The translations under genes and the position numbers were made by a program. This document shows positions 1-7,276 of a stretch of 32,769 bases of DNA, piece after piece. The DNA comes from Mediterranea sp. (in: CFB group bacteria) (GTDB lineage Bacteria; Bacteroidota; Bacteroidia; Bacteroidales; Bacteroidaceae): assembly GCA_031259755.1 (NCBI GenBank), contig JAIRKY010000008.1, positions 1-32,769 on the forward strand, written 5' to 3'. The stretch's first letter is position 1; the number at the start of each line of letters is the position of its first letter. The notes beneath the pieces were generated by a model, which was not told where the DNA came from, did no database searches, and saw only the letters and a list, made by a program, of their open reading frames with translations.

Positions 1-56
1 CACGAGGCGAACGCCAATGCGGCCAGTACGGATAGGGTTATCTTTATATGTGTCAT
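1..56 (-). CDS. N-terminus of an exported protein (signal peptide only, runs off window)
   Basis: Reverse strand from ATG at 56..54 reads MTHIKITLSVLAALAFAS..., a signal-peptide-like start that is open to the window edge. The rest of the protein is not visible. Confidence 0.55.
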   Translation of the reverse strand, partial: MTHIKITLSVLAALAFAS

Positions 57-128
57 ATTACCTGTTATTTTATTCTTATGTCGTTATGTCATCCGCCGTT
101 ATTAGCTGTTTTGAGAAGGATATTTGCG

Positions 129-150
129 TCATTAAACGATCGTTTAATGA
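129..150. promoter_or_regulatory. Perfect 22-bp palindrome TCATTAAACGATCGTTTAATGA, operator-like, copy 1
   Basis: Read directly. The core is identical to the palindrome at 311-342. Confidence 0.75.
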
Positions 151-279
151 GCAGCTTTTCGGGAAGCCTGTCCGTGTCCTGTTCCGGGGAAGAAAGCCGA
201 CTGATCGGGTACAAAAACAACCCTATAAACAACTGATAATAAGAAAGTTCAAGGGAAACATGAAAAAAATATCGGATAA

Positions 280-311
280 TTTGTTGTATTATAAAAAATA
301 AGATATATTTG
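280..311 (+). promoter_or_regulatory. Putative Bacteroidetes-type promoter (TTTG 280-283, 20-bp spacer, TAtaTTTG 304-311)
   Basis: Matches the TTTG/TAnnTTTG consensus known for Bacteroides promoters. Confidence 0.5.
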
Positions 312-342
312 CTGCTCATTAAACGATCGTTTAATGAGCAGC
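311..342. promoter_or_regulatory. Perfect 32-bp palindrome GCTGCTCATTAAACGATCGTTTAATGAGCAGC, operator-like, copy 2
   Basis: Read directly. It starts at the last base of a TATATTTG box (304-311). Confidence 0.75.
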
Positions 343-699
343 CCTGTTTTCAGCTATTTTCTCTTACAACCCATTTCCCATTTCATATCTATAATAGGCG
401 CATACGTGTAAGGATGCGTTTGAAATAAACGGACTTGTTTATGATGCTTTTCTCATAAAGGCGCCCTATCCCTGAAGCCATTATATTTGAGTCATAAACC
501 CTATATATTAAGACAAAGAGATCTCCTACATCGAACTCACGTTATAATAAGATGGGTAGGCGGATGACACGGATTTAACGGATGAACGCAGAATTAAAGG
601 CTCGGTTGTATCGCTCCCATAGCATAAGACGTTGTGTTTCACTATACCCTGATACGATTATCTCTTCATGATTCCTTTTGTTTCTCCTGCTTTCCCGGG

Positions 700-744
700 C
701 GACCAGATATATATCTCGTATATGACTAGATATATATCTGGTCG
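700..744. repeat. Inverted repeat, 17-bp perfect arms with 11-nt loop
   Basis: CGACCAGATATATATCT (700-716) / AGATATATATCTGGTCG (728-744). Confidence 0.8.
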
Positions 745-951
745 TTCGGATGATTAGACGAAATGAAAGAGATGATGGTATGGTATACAACTTTCCAAGC
801 CGGAAGGCGGAACGTTTTAAGGATGATCTTACCGGAAACTCTTATATCGGACTCACGTTAACTAAATATGCCTTAGGTATATATCCTAAATTTACGCAGT
901 GTAAACGTCATAAATCAAATGATTGCAGATTCAACAATACGCGATTTAGGG

Positions 952-1003
952 AAATTTGTTCAGCGAAGATTGGGTAAAATCAATTAGTTGATGTTATATT
1001 TGC
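952..1003 (+). promoter_or_regulatory. Promoter-bearing repeat copy 1, upstream of the oxidoreductase operon; -10 TAtaTTTG at 995-1002
   Basis: AAATTTGTTCAgCGAAGATTGGGTAAAATC...TTAGTT...GTTATaTTTGC; near-identical to 19713-19764. Confidence 0.65.
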
Positions 1004-1030
1004 ATTACATTTTAATAAGGAGGATATAAA

Positions 1031-1318
1031 ATGAAGGACATAGATAAAATTAGAAAAGATATAAAAGACGGCAAATTGGATGATGCTATCCGGCATCTGG
1101 CCAATTGTATCGTTATTGCCGCAATAACCCCAGGCTCAGATAAATCCGAACTGTATTACCTGCTCGGAAACGCGTACAGGAAAAAGGGAGATTTTCGCCT
1201 GGCAATGGATTATTATAACAGAGCGATAGACGAGAATAAAGAGACGCCGGCGGTAGAAGCCCGAAAAGTGCTACAAGGGATCATGAGCTTCTACAATAAG
1301 GATAAGTACAATCATTAA
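1031..1318 (+). CDS. Small tetratricopeptide-repeat protein
   Basis: 95-aa ORF; ELYYLLGNAYRKKGDFRLAMDYYNRAIDENKET is a TPR-like motif. First gene of a tightly spaced run. Confidence 0.8.
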   Translation: MKDIDKIRKDIKDGKLDDAIRHLANCIVIAAITPGSDKSELYYLLGNAYRKKGDFRLAMDYYNRAIDENKETPAVEARKVLQGIMSFYNKDKYNH

Positions 1319-1336
1319 AATAGCGTATACGAAATT

Positions 1337-1561
1337 ATGGCGAAATTTAAAGGAGCGATAGTCGTTAACACAGAGCGTTGCAAAGGTTGTAACTTGTGTG
1401 TAGTGGCTTGTCCGCTTAATGTGATCTCTCTGACTAAAGAGGTGAATGTAAAAGGATATAATTATGCGAAACAGACGCTGGAAGATACCTGTAACGGGTG
1501 TGGTTCATGTGCTATAGTCTGTCCCGACGGATGTATCTCGGCGTATAAAGTAAAAGTATAG
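1337..1561 (+). CDS. 4Fe-4S ferredoxin-type (delta) subunit of 2-oxoacid:ferredoxin oxidoreductase
   Basis: Two clusters: CKGCNLCVVACP and CNGCGSCAIVCP. Directly upstream of the alpha subunit. Confidence 0.9.
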   Translation: MAKFKGAIVVNTERCKGCNLCVVACPLNVISLTKEVNVKGYNYAKQTLEDTCNGCGSCAIVCPDGCISAYKVKV

Positions 1562-1602
1562 CCTCGTTCCGGCAGGTTATAGAAACTTAGAATAATCAAA
1601 TA

Positions 1603-2679
1603 ATGGAAGAAGTTGTATTAATGAAAGGGAACGAAGCCATTGCCCACGCCGCGGTACGCTGTGGCGCCGACGGGTACTTTGGCTATCCTATTACTCCCCA
1701 ATCGGAAATTCTGGAAACCTTAGCCGACCTGAAACCATGGGAAACTACCGGAATGGTAGTGTTGCAAGCTGAGAGTGAAGTCGCGGCTATCAACATGGTT
1801 TATGGCGGCGCGGGAAGCGGTAAGATGGTTATGACCTCATCATCCAGTCCGGGTATAAGCTTAAAACAGGAAGGTATTTCCTATCTGGCGGGAGCGGAAC
1901 TTCCTTGCCTTATCGTAAATGTAATGCGTGGGGGGCCGGGATTAGGAACGATCCAACCCAGCCAGGCCGATTATTTCCAAACCGTGAAGGGCGGTGGTCA
2001 TGGCGACTACAGACTGATTGCGCTGGCGCCTGCATCCGTGCAGGAAATGGCGGATTTCGTGGAATTGGGTTTTGAATTGGCATTCAAATACCGTAACCCG
2101 GCGATCATACTTGCCGACGGAGTCGTCGGGCAGATGATGGAAAAAGTTGTTCTCCCGGCGCAAAGATCACGCCGCAAGGAAGAAGAACTTATCGCGCAAT
2201 GTCCATGGGCCAGTACGGGAAGAACAAAAGGCCGCAAGCCGAATATTATCACTTCACTGGAACTTCAGCCGGACGCTATGGAGCAGAACAACCTGCGCTT
2301 CCAGGCCAAATACAAACTGATCGAAGAAAACGAAGTCCGTTACGAGGAAATCAACTGTGAAGATGCTGATTACCTTATCGTGGCCTTCGGCTCTATGGCG
2401 CGTATCGGGCAAAAAGCGATGGAAATCGCCCGCGAAAGTGGTATCAAAGCAGGTATCCTGCGTCCTATCACTTTGTGGCCGTTCCCGACAAAAGCAATCG
2501 TCCGATATGCAAACAGGGTTAAAGGTATGCTTTCTCTCGAGTTGAACGCCGGACAAATGATCGAAGACATTCGCTTAGCTGTAAACGGAAAAGTAAAAGT
2601 AGAACATTTCGGACGTTTGGGGGGTATCGTACCCGATCCGGATGAAATTGTAACTGCTATCAAAAAACTAATGAGTTAA
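1603..2679 (+). CDS. vorB: 2-oxoacid:ferredoxin oxidoreductase alpha subunit (VorB-like)
   Basis: GYFGYPITPQSEI, QAESEVAAINMVYGGAGSGK and TSSSSPGISLKQEG are characteristic of the VorB/KorA/PorA alpha family. Confidence 0.85.
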   Translation: MEEVVLMKGNEAIAHAAVRCGADGYFGYPITPQSEILETLADLKPWETTGMVVLQAESEVAAINMVYGGAGSGKMVMTSSSSPGISLKQEGISYLAGAELPCLIVNVMRGGPGLGTIQPSQADYFQTVKGGGHGDYRLIALAPASVQEMADFVELGFELAFKYRNPAIILADGVVGQMMEKVVLPAQRSRRKEEELIAQCPWASTGRTKGRKPNIITSLELQPDAMEQNNLRFQAKYKLIEENEVRYEEINCEDADYLIVAFGSMARIGQKAMEIARESGIKAGILRPITLWPFPTKAIVRYANRVKGMLSLELNAGQMIEDIRLAVNGKVKVEHFGRLGGIVPDPDEIVTAIKKLMS

Positions 2680-2698
2680 ATCAAAGAATATTAATCCT

Positions 2699-2869
2699 AT
2701 GAGTCCGGACAAAATAAGAAACATCTTAAATATACTTTTTATGATCGGAGCTTTAGCATCCATCATCATCTACTTTGCCGCGGACGACAAAAAGGTATTT
2801 CTTTATGTATGCAGCGTTGCCATTTTCGTGAAACTGATGGAGTTTTTTATCCGTTTCACTCACCGGTAA
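2699..2869 (+). CDS. 56-aa small membrane protein within the oxidoreductase operon (not in the ORF track)
   Basis: ATG 2699 to TAA 2867-2869: MSPDKIRNILNILFMIGALASIIIYFAADDKKVFLYVCSVAIFVKLMEFFIRFTHR. Two hydrophobic segments; lies in a 209-nt gap between alpha and beta subunit genes. Confidence 0.75.
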   Translation: MSPDKIRNILNILFMIGALASIIIYFAADDKKVFLYVCSVAIFVKLMEFFIRFTHR

Positions 2870-2888
2870 CCAAAATTTAATTAAGCTT

Positions 2889-3650
2889 ATGACAAAAGAA
2901 GAGATAATCAAACCAGAGAATCTGGTCTATAAGAAACCGGCCCTGATGAACGATAACTCCATGCATTACTGCCCGGGATGCAGTCACGGAGTGGTACACA
3001 AACTTGTGGCCGAAGTGATCGAAGAGATGGGTTTTGAAGAAAAGGCGATCGGTATCTCTCCGGTTGGATGTGCTGTGTTTATCTACAACTACCTGGACAT
3101 CGACTGGCAAGAAGCCGCTCACGGACGCGCGCCGGCTGTGGCCACAGCTATCAAACGCTTATGGCCGGACAGGCTGGTGTTTACGTACCAGGGTGATGGT
3201 GACCTGGCATGTATTGGTACCGCAGAAACAATTCATGCTTTAAACCGTGGCGATAACATTACTATAATCTTCATCAATAACGCGATCTACGGCATGACCG
3301 GCGGTCAGATGGCTCCAACGACACTGGTCGGGATGAAGACATCGACTTGTCCATACGGACGTGAAGTCGACCTCCACGGTTACCCGTTAAAAATTACCGA
3401 GATCGCAGCTCAATTGGAAGGTACGGCTTACGTAACCCGCCAGTCCGTGCAGTCGGTTCCGGCTATACGTAAAGCCAAGAAAGCAATCCGTAAAGCGTTC
3501 GAAAATTCAATGAGCGGCAAAGGCTCGAACCTGGTAGAGATCGTTTCAACCTGCAGCTCAGGATGGAAGATGACTCCGGACGGCGCGAACAAATGGATGG
3601 AACAACACCTGTTCTCCTTCTACCCTCCCGGTGATTTAAAAGATAAGTAA
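2889..3650 (+). CDS. 2-oxoacid:ferredoxin oxidoreductase beta subunit (TPP-binding)
   Basis: HYCPGCSHGVVHKL, YQGDGDLACIGTAETIHALNRGDNITIIFINNAIYGMTGGQMAPTT: TPP-binding beta-subunit motifs. Confidence 0.9.
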   Translation: MTKEEIIKPENLVYKKPALMNDNSMHYCPGCSHGVVHKLVAEVIEEMGFEEKAIGISPVGCAVFIYNYLDIDWQEAAHGRAPAVATAIKRLWPDRLVFTYQGDGDLACIGTAETIHALNRGDNITIIFINNAIYGMTGGQMAPTTLVGMKTSTCPYGREVDLHGYPLKITEIAAQLEGTAYVTRQSVQSVPAIRKAKKAIRKAFENSMSGKGSNLVEIVSTCSSGWKMTPDGANKWMEQHLFSFYPPGDLKDK

Positions 3651-3652
3651 AC

Positions 3653-4195
3653 ATGAAAGAAGAAATTATTATAGCAGGTTTCGGTGGACAGGGAGTGTTG
3701 TCCATGGGAAAGATACTGGCCTATTCCGGCTTGATGGAAGGTAAAGAAGTGAGTTGGATGCCCGCATACGGGCCCGAGCAACGGGGAGGAACAGCTAACG
3801 TTACCGTTATTGTGAGTGACGAAAGGATCTCTTCGCCGATCTTAAGCCGGTACGATGCGGCCATTATCCTGAACCAACCTTCGTTGGAAAAGTTTGAAAG
3901 TCGTGTTAAACCCGGTGGAATACTGATCTTTGACGGTTATGGTATTATCGATCCTCCGACGCGCAAAGACATCAAGGTATATCGTATCGATGCTATGGAT
4001 GCGGCCAACGAGATGAAGAACGCCAAAGCATTCAACATGATTGTATTAGGCGGATTGCTTAAGCTGCTTCCGATCGTTTCGATAGACAGCGTGCTCAAAG
4101 GGTTGAAAAAAACACTGCCCGAACGTCATCATCACCTGATATCGATGAACGAAGCGGCCATCCAAAAAGGAATGGAACTGATTGAACAAGCTTAG
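3653..4195 (+). CDS. 2-oxoacid:acceptor oxidoreductase gamma subunit
   Basis: IIIAGFGGQGVLSMGKILAYSGLMEGKEVSWMPAYGPEQRGGTANVTVIVSD is typical of gamma/KorC-like subunits. Confidence 0.9.
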   Translation: MKEEIIIAGFGGQGVLSMGKILAYSGLMEGKEVSWMPAYGPEQRGGTANVTVIVSDERISSPILSRYDAAIILNQPSLEKFESRVKPGGILIFDGYGIIDPPTRKDIKVYRIDAMDAANEMKNAKAFNMIVLGGLLKLLPIVSIDSVLKGLKKTLPERHHHLISMNEAAIQKGMELIEQA

Positions 4196-4214
4196 TTGCA
4201 TTGCAACTAAGCTT
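4188..4214. other. Stem-loop overlapping the gamma-subunit stop codon
   Basis: AAGCTTAGTTGC (4188-4199) / GCAACTAAGCTT (4203-4214), loop ATT; stop TAG at 4193-4195. Confidence 0.7.
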
Positions 4215-4241
4215 AATTTGCCAATGCGGCATATTAGATTT

Positions 4242-6233
4242 ATGAGAAGAATTCAACTACTGTTTATCCTGTTGCTCTTTTGCCGGCTTGGAACAATTGC
4301 GCAAAACACATCATCGCTTGACGGGTTCGAACGTTTGGGAGACCAGCAAATTGACCCTGCCATGCGTATAGGGATGCAGGATAGTTCCAATGTGGAGATT
4401 ATCAGTCTGGTTGCAAAGATGTACATGTGGAAAATCAGTGAAGAGTTGGGCAATATCATTCCGATCCCGGTGGACACGACCTTCCACCTGTTCCAGAATA
4501 CGAATCTGATGGAAGGCATGAGAGGGCGCTACAACCATTTGGGAAACTTGGGATCGCCACGCCTTTCACGTATATTTTTCGATCGTCCGTCAGGTTCTTC
4601 TTCCCTGTTCCTGGATCCGTTCTCCATATTCTTCACACAGCCCTGGGACCACCATTTCGTAAATAGTAATATTCCATATACAAACCTGACATACCATACC
4701 AACTTTGACAAGCAGGATGGAGAAGAGCGCTTCAAGGCTTACTTCTCGGTCAATGCCAACAAGAACCTGGCCTTTGGATTCAATTTCGATTATTTATATG
4801 GAAGAGGATATTATCAGAATCAATCGACCTCATTCATGAAAGGCGGATTGTTCGGTAGTTATACAGGTGACAGATACAAGGCGCATTTCATCTACAACAT
4901 GTTCAACATGAAGATGCAGGAAAACGGCGGTATCACAGACGACCGGTACATAACCGCACCCGAAGAGATGTCCGAAGGAAGGAAGGAGTACAGAACAACT
5001 GAGATCCCGACCAACCTGACCAGAACATGGAACTACAACAAGAATTTCTACGTACACTATACCCACCGTTACAACCTGGGATTCAATAAAGATATACCCG
5101 ATCCGAAAAAGGAAGGCGACACGATAGAATCGTTCATTCCGGTAACCAGCTTTATCCATACCGTTAGAGTAGAGCGTTCAAGGCATAAGTTCATTTCGGA
5201 AGACAAAGAGTATCAGGGGGCGCTCGACACGACCACCTATGTGGGCGTTAAAAATACGTTTGGCATAGCTCTTCTTGAAGGTTTCAACAAATACGCCAAA
5301 GCGGGGCTGACTGCCTATATTTCCCATAAACACAGCCAATATACCTTAATGAACAGCACAGACGGCTCCGGAAATGCGAAGTACAAAGAAAGTGAAGTAT
5401 TTGTTGGCGGCGAACTTTCCAAGAGAGAAGGTAACCTCCTGCATTATCGTGTATTGGGTGAAGTCGGCATGGCAGGACAAGCCGGCGGACAATTCCGTGT
5501 CAATGGCGATATGGACTTGAACTTCCGGTTATTCAATGATACGGTGAATCTTATAGCCCGTTCTTCCATCACGAATACACTCCCCGCTTTCTATATGCGT
5601 CACTACCATTCGACCTATTTCCAGTGGGATAACGAAGGTATGGATAAAGAATTCCGTAGTCGCGTCGAAGGTGAATTGAATATCGGCCGTTGGGGTACAA
5701 ACCTGAAAGCTGGTGTGGAAAACATCAAAAACTATACGTATTTTAACGGTACGGCGAATCCGGCACAGTCGGGGGGTAATATCCAAGTGCTGTCGGCCAC
5801 GCTATCTCAAAACTTCAAGGCAGGCATCCTCCATTGGGACAATGAGGTAACCTGGCAGAAATCGAGCAAGGAAGAGATCCTTCCATTGCCCGATCTTTCC
5901 ATATACAGCAACCTGTATCTGGATACCAAGCTTGCTAAAAAAGTATTAAGCCTTCAACTGGGCGCCGATGTACGTTATTTCACGAAGTACAAAGCTCCGA
6001 CATATACGCCGGCTATTCAACAATTCCACCTGCAAGGGGAGGATCAGATGGATATCGGCGGTTTCCCTATAGTTAATATTTACGCTAACTTTCACTTGAA
6101 ACGTACTCGTTTCTTTGTGATGATGTCTCATGTGAACTCCGGTATGGGCGATCTGAACTATTTTATGGTCCCGCATTATCCGGTCAACCAGAGTTTGTTA
6201 AGATTTGGTCTGTCTTGGAACTTCTTTGATTAA
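4242..6233 (+). CDS. Putative outer-membrane porin (Bacteroidetes putative porin family)
   Basis: The tracked start at 4182 is a TTG inside the gamma gene and hairpin. ATG 4242 gives the signal peptide MRRIQLLFILLLFCRLGTIAQN. Aromatic-rich, beta-barrel-like sequence with terminal FGLSWNFFD. Confidence 0.75.
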   Translation: MRRIQLLFILLLFCRLGTIAQNTSSLDGFERLGDQQIDPAMRIGMQDSSNVEIISLVAKMYMWKISEELGNIIPIPVDTTFHLFQNTNLMEGMRGRYNHLGNLGSPRLSRIFFDRPSGSSSLFLDPFSIFFTQPWDHHFVNSNIPYTNLTYHTNFDKQDGEERFKAYFSVNANKNLAFGFNFDYLYGRGYYQNQSTSFMKGGLFGSYTGDRYKAHFIYNMFNMKMQENGGITDDRYITAPEEMSEGRKEYRTTEIPTNLTRTWNYNKNFYVHYTHRYNLGFNKDIPDPKKEGDTIESFIPVTSFIHTVRVERSRHKFISEDKEYQGALDTTTYVGVKNTFGIALLEGFNKYAKAGLTAYISHKHSQYTLMNSTDGSGNAKYKESEVFVGGELSKREGNLLHYRVLGEVGMAGQAGGQFRVNGDMDLNFRLFNDTVNLIARSSITNTLPAFYMRHYHSTYFQWDNEGMDKEFRSRVEGELNIGRWGTNLKAGVENIKNYTYFNGTANPAQSGGNIQVLSATLSQNFKAGILHWDNEVTWQKSSKEEILPLPDLSIYSNLYLDTKLAKKVLSLQLGADVRYFTKYKAPTYTPAIQQFHLQGEDQMDIGGFPIVNIYANFHLKRTRFFVMMSHVNSGMGDLNYFMVPHYPVNQSLLRFGLSWNFFD

Positions 6234-6285
6234 GTGGTAAGTAATAACTACCAGCCACTTATTATTTACGACTTATTACTTATTT

Positions 6286-7266
6286 ATGAAAACAATAAAA
6301 TGGGGATTTATCGGATGCGGTGATGTAACGAAACAAAAAAGCGGCCCCGCATTTCAAAAGATAGAAAATTCAGAGGTTGTAGCCGTTATGAGCCGCAATC
6401 CGGAAAAGGCCAAGGCTTATGCCACAGAAAGAGGTATCGGGAAATGGTATGATGATGCTCAGGAACTGGTAGATGATCCGGAGATCAATGCCGTATATAT
6501 CGCTACCCCGCCATCCTCTCATGCCACTTACGCTATCATGGCGATGAAAGCCGGAAAAGATGTGTATGTGGAAAAGCCGATGGCTGTAACATACGAAGAA
6601 TGTACCCGTATCAACCGTATAGCCAAGGAGATGGGGCGTAAATGCTTCGTAGCTTACTACCGTAGATATATACCCTATTTCCTGAAAGTAAAAGAACTGA
6701 CGTCCAACGGAACCATCGGTAATGTGATCAACATACAGATACGCTTCGCGCAACCTCCACGCGAGTTGGATTACAACCGCGATAATCTTCCGTGGCGCGT
6801 GCAACCCGATATTGCCGGAGGAGGATATTTCTACGATCTCGCCCCGCACCAGATAGACCTTCTGCAAGATATGTTCGGCTATATACTGGAAGCAAGCGGA
6901 TATAAAAGCAACCGGGGCGGACTTTATGAGGTGGAAGATACATTAAGCGCTTGCTTCCGGTTCGACAACGGTTTGGTTGGTTCGGGTTCCTGGTGTTTCG
7001 TAGCACACGACTCCGCCAAAGAAGACCGCATTGAAATCATCGGCGACAAAGGCATGATCAGCTTCTCCGTATTTACTTACGACCCCATCGCCCTGCACAC
7101 GGAAAGAGGCAGGGAAGAAATCATCGTCGAAAATCCCAAGCATGTACAACAACCCCTTATCCAAGCCGTTGTCGACGACCTTCTGGGGAAATCCACCTGC
7201 ACTTGCGACGGCGAAAGCGCTACTACGACCAACTGGGTGATGGACAGGATACTGGGAAAGATTTAG
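6286..7266 (+). CDS. Gfo/Idh/MocA-family oxidoreductase
   Basis: WGFIGCGDVTKQKSGPAF, YIATPPSSHATYAIMAMKAGKDVYVEKPMAVTYEEC. Confidence 0.92.
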   Translation: MKTIKWGFIGCGDVTKQKSGPAFQKIENSEVVAVMSRNPEKAKAYATERGIGKWYDDAQELVDDPEINAVYIATPPSSHATYAIMAMKAGKDVYVEKPMAVTYEECTRINRIAKEMGRKCFVAYYRRYIPYFLKVKELTSNGTIGNVINIQIRFAQPPRELDYNRDNLPWRVQPDIAGGGYFYDLAPHQIDLLQDMFGYILEASGYKSNRGGLYEVEDTLSACFRFDNGLVGSGSWCFVAHDSAKEDRIEIIGDKGMISFSVFTYDPIALHTERGREEIIVENPKHVQQPLIQAVVDDLLGKSTCTCDGESATTTNWVMDRILGKI

Positions 7267-7276
7267 CCGGGCATCT

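Noticed and set aside
17-301. 94-aa and 62-aa ORFs over the palindrome region
   Set aside because: No family resemblance; they overlap the opposite-strand signal-peptide start and palindromic regulatory DNA.
868-892. Short palindrome TTAGG-TATATAT-CCTAA
   Set aside because: Only 5-bp arms in AT-rich DNA; not convincing on its own.
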